Of a stretch of 61,481 bases of DNA, positions 60,401-61,481 are shown piece after piece; within the stretch, counting starts at the first letter, position 1, and each line of letters starts with the position of its first letter. This DNA comes from a virus, in IMG/VR virus record IMGVR_UViG_3300040781_000188, positions 1 to 61,481 of that record; one strand, 5' to 3'. Made by a program: the position numbers and the translations under genes. The notes beneath the pieces were generated by a model. It ran no database searches and had not been told where the DNA came from. It was given only the letters and a program-made list of their open reading frames with translations.

Positions 60401-61481
60401 TAAGGGTGAAGAAGTTGTCACCGCATCTAAAACAAGTACTCGAACAACAGCACAAGAATTAGAAGAAATTGAAAAGAAACGAATGTCTAATAGAATTCTT
60501 GGATCATTAGATAGATTCGATAATTATCTAAAAGAACTTGTCGAAAATACTGAATCGCTCGATGATGATGGTAAGGGTACAAAAACTGGTAAACCAAAAG
60601 CTAACTTGTTTAAGAAAATGTTAGGTGGTATGAGTATGCCTGGTATGAGTACGTTATTACCTCTTCTTATGATGGGTGGAAGTTTAGGAATGGGTGGAGG
60701 ATTATTACCAGGACTAATGGCTGCAGGAATGTTTGCTCCACGAGCATTAGGAAGTTTAGTGTCAGGAGCTGGAGGACTTGCTTGGAAAGGTATGAAAGGC
60801 GTTGGTGGCATGTTTATGGAAAGTGGTACGGATAAATCTGTAAAAGGTGCTGGTAAAGGATCATTTGACCTTTTTGGAAAAGCTATGCCAAAAGTAGGTA
60901 GTATTGGTAAATCTGGATTAAAACTTGCTGGTAAAGCTGCAGGTAAACTTGCGTTACCTTTAACATTACTCATGGGTGCGTATGAACTCATAACTGATGC
61001 TATGAAAGGTTGGAAAGAAGGTGGAATTGTTGGCGCTCTTAAACAAGCGTTTATGGGAGACAAAGAAGGTGGTATCTCATCTATGTTTAAAGGTATGGGT
61101 AAATACGCTGCTATTGGTGCAGGCATTGGCCTCATTGGTGGTCCTCCAGGAGCTTTAGCCGGTGGCCTTATTGGTACAGCAGTTGGTGGTATAATTGGGT
61201 TCTTAGGTCAAGATAAAATGGCAAGTTTATATGATAAATTTGCCGAATTTACTGGTGCGAAAATGGTTGCTGATTTATTCCCAGGAACCTATGGTAAGAA
61301 ATTTGCTTATGCTGGTGCTATTGTACCTATCATGGGACCTCTTGCTGGTGGTATAGTAGGATCGATTGTTGATGTATTTAGAACTATATTTAGTGACGAT
61401 CCAATGGGCAGAATAACGGATGGGCTTATTGGTTGGTTACCGGCATGGGCTCTTAAATTATTAGGTATAGAGAAAAAAGTA
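57423..61481 (+). CDS. Giant Gly/Ala/Met-rich virion protein, possibly tape measure (3' truncated)
   Basis: Starts MANYGTSPEVMRVAAMLEAQ at 57423 and stays open to the window end (1353 codons, incomplete). Several long hydrophobic Gly/Ala/Met/Leu blocks (for example near 59,720-59,840, 60,625-60,770 and 61,090-61,200) alternate with polar helical regions, as in tail tape-measure or ejection proteins that form membrane channels. No enzymatic motif seen. The gap before it is only 11 bp, placing it in the terminase operon. Confidence 0.7.
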   Translation, partial: MANYGTSPEVMRVAAMLEAQRTQQPRAGQTTTGAGDMTDYMRSELDAERNSRVGATIRKYTMYPGMALSTLARMGPQLDLEKKIAALSKTISASRKGVSGGMDPAAISDLITKIGGVGYLGSMAPLNVMKQKRMAYERGFKGQLGATGTASSALDSLSMLNRTLAMPRVASMIYGGGMPSSLQGSLGMYGAGVPMAKGLAKMTGASLPAGMTTGFGGAMTGMLPMIAAQMGLSIMKQKKIQAITAQRSSGAKEANKFSISQQIDSQINMLAARGQIQPADQLKLTLLKWIEHHTSVMPEIYAEQMYIREEKEKGGTGAGKSYNRSLTTDDSMGAIATLIDKVEGGASKFIAKYDPFSQLFNFLSTGKLPKAFQDELEQVYQGSTREEDIKLARARGISIAHSRLLDLTSRQLVDLAPNHEAKMITLLSGSYDLQRLMGSELLTIRRTGYGISDTMAKSDDVTKTGLGKLLDGLKSIPASLGNIPGVNALLNVAKMPFTMGRKVRGAVSSVWGGARDFLLGGEDTSRLLGSEEELRKKAGVYKSPQDMATDYMGRGLPDVMEEMRSVAWRQLTELTNIYVVLGQILHGSTGIKPKRIEPFSTESKKGIWSYTAGKYLDEKGYADQTKQDRERMQFALEDAFRGSSIDRLSWFFDQGSSIDQRLNKATERIRKIQSMPLEAAKRINAGEGTGLRDTLQMALFAPFLDIEDVTLTPEETIEAAMFRQRGVRQRGRARPVPGWFGLETERERAAYETDISAKYERFMAMMKGGGLATAGGIGLGGAASVLSGGALFPLLMGMMGGGAMGMIPEAKLQMQQMGLGDINQEELARVMFGIPKGTIPNEDKGRIRDNLKKILPSKLYDQLNVKDDKFFDTLSNMPYIQMGMHGSTVIPDWSDLTGGGGKSPTSGPGMLIKFPDSEIMKREPLPVMIAAISRDLSGPYGALRVIEGGKKKSIADMNQMSLPGFGIAKTDRAKQKTGAVGAKIKEDGWLYVHKGEEVVTASKTSTRTTAQELEEIEKKRMSNRILGSLDRFDNYLKELVENTESLDDDGKGTKTGKPKANLFKKMLGGMSMPGMSTLLPLLMMGGSLGMGGGLLPGLMAAGMFAPRALGSLVSGAGGLAWKGMKGVGGMFMESGTDKSVKGAGKGSFDLFGKAMPKVGSIGKSGLKLAGKAAGKLALPLTLLMGAYELITDAMKGWKEGGIVGALKQAFMGDKEGGISSMFKGMGKYAAIGAGIGLIGGPPGALAGGLIGTAVGGIIGFLGQDKMASLYDKFAEFTGAKMVADLFPGTYGKKFAYAGAIVPIMGPLAGGIVGSIVDVFRTIFSDDPMGRITDGLIGWLPAWALKLLGIEKKV

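Noticed and set aside
59672-61135. Pro/Ala-rich minus-strand ORFs at 59672-59854 and 60524-61135
   Set aside because: They mirror the Gly/Met/Ala codons of the large plus-strand protein, which is open without interruption from 57423 to the end.

Overview
The window looks like part of a large, AT-rich, contractile-tailed double-stranded DNA phage (myovirus type, probably jumbo). The evidence is a T4-gp17-like large terminase, a gp5/VgrG-like hub-spike protein, a gp6/baseplate-J-like wedge protein, a tail-tube-fold protein, a UvsX/RecA-like recombinase, and very tight gene packing (ATGA and TAATG overlaps, strong AGGAG ribosome sites). The host is probably a motile Gram-negative bacterium that relies on cyclic-di-GMP signalling. 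That is inferred from the phage-borne PilZ, HD-GYP, two-component and FliN-like genes; no host marker was seen.

Layout. 1-4.1 kb: radical SAM enzyme, fibre-like structural proteins and two cell-wall enzymes. 4.1-11.0 kb: cluster of PilZ proteins, DRR-repeat proteins, a response-regulator HD-GYP phosphodiesterase and small proteins with a common N-terminus. 11-17 kb: one long structural protein, then many small acidic/basic proteins, including an apparent programmed -1 frameshift. 17.1-19.7 kb (minus strand): MoxR-type ATPase plus VWA/metallopeptidase partner. 19.8-31 kb: baseplate genes, a FliN-like SpoA protein followed by PilZ, spike protein, a receiver and a 1442-residue hybrid histidine kinase. 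31-40 kb: unknown proteins, recombinase (frame-disrupted), internal-protein-like genes, Cas4-like nuclease, M48-like peptidase. 40-48.5 kb: large structural and baseplate genes. 48.5-54.5 kb: SNase, PilZ, tagged enzymes, a structured non-coding stretch, and four minus-strand genes, two of them in a GC-rich island. 54.5-61.5 kb: truncated histidine kinase, terminase split by a group I intron, and a giant Gly/Ala/Met-rich virion protein running off the end.

Three systems stand out. (1) About 23 otherwise unrelated proteins start with a short hydrophobic leader of the form M-[I/L]-[S/P]-[I/L/V]-x-x-L-[F/L]-E. Its end resembles the LxE cleavage site of T4 prohead protease, so it may be a capsid-targeting propeptide carried by many internal proteins and even by a kinase and a nucleotidase. 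(2) There is a c-di-GMP/motility kit: seven PilZ proteins, one HD-GYP enzyme, a FliN-like protein, a receiver, a giant hybrid kinase and a PAS-HisKA fragment. (3) Two recoding/splicing elements are visible: a -1 frameshift site with all dnaX-like parts, and an ORF-less 277-nt group I intron in terL. No tRNA, rRNA or CRISPR array was seen. Capsid and portal genes were not recognised here.
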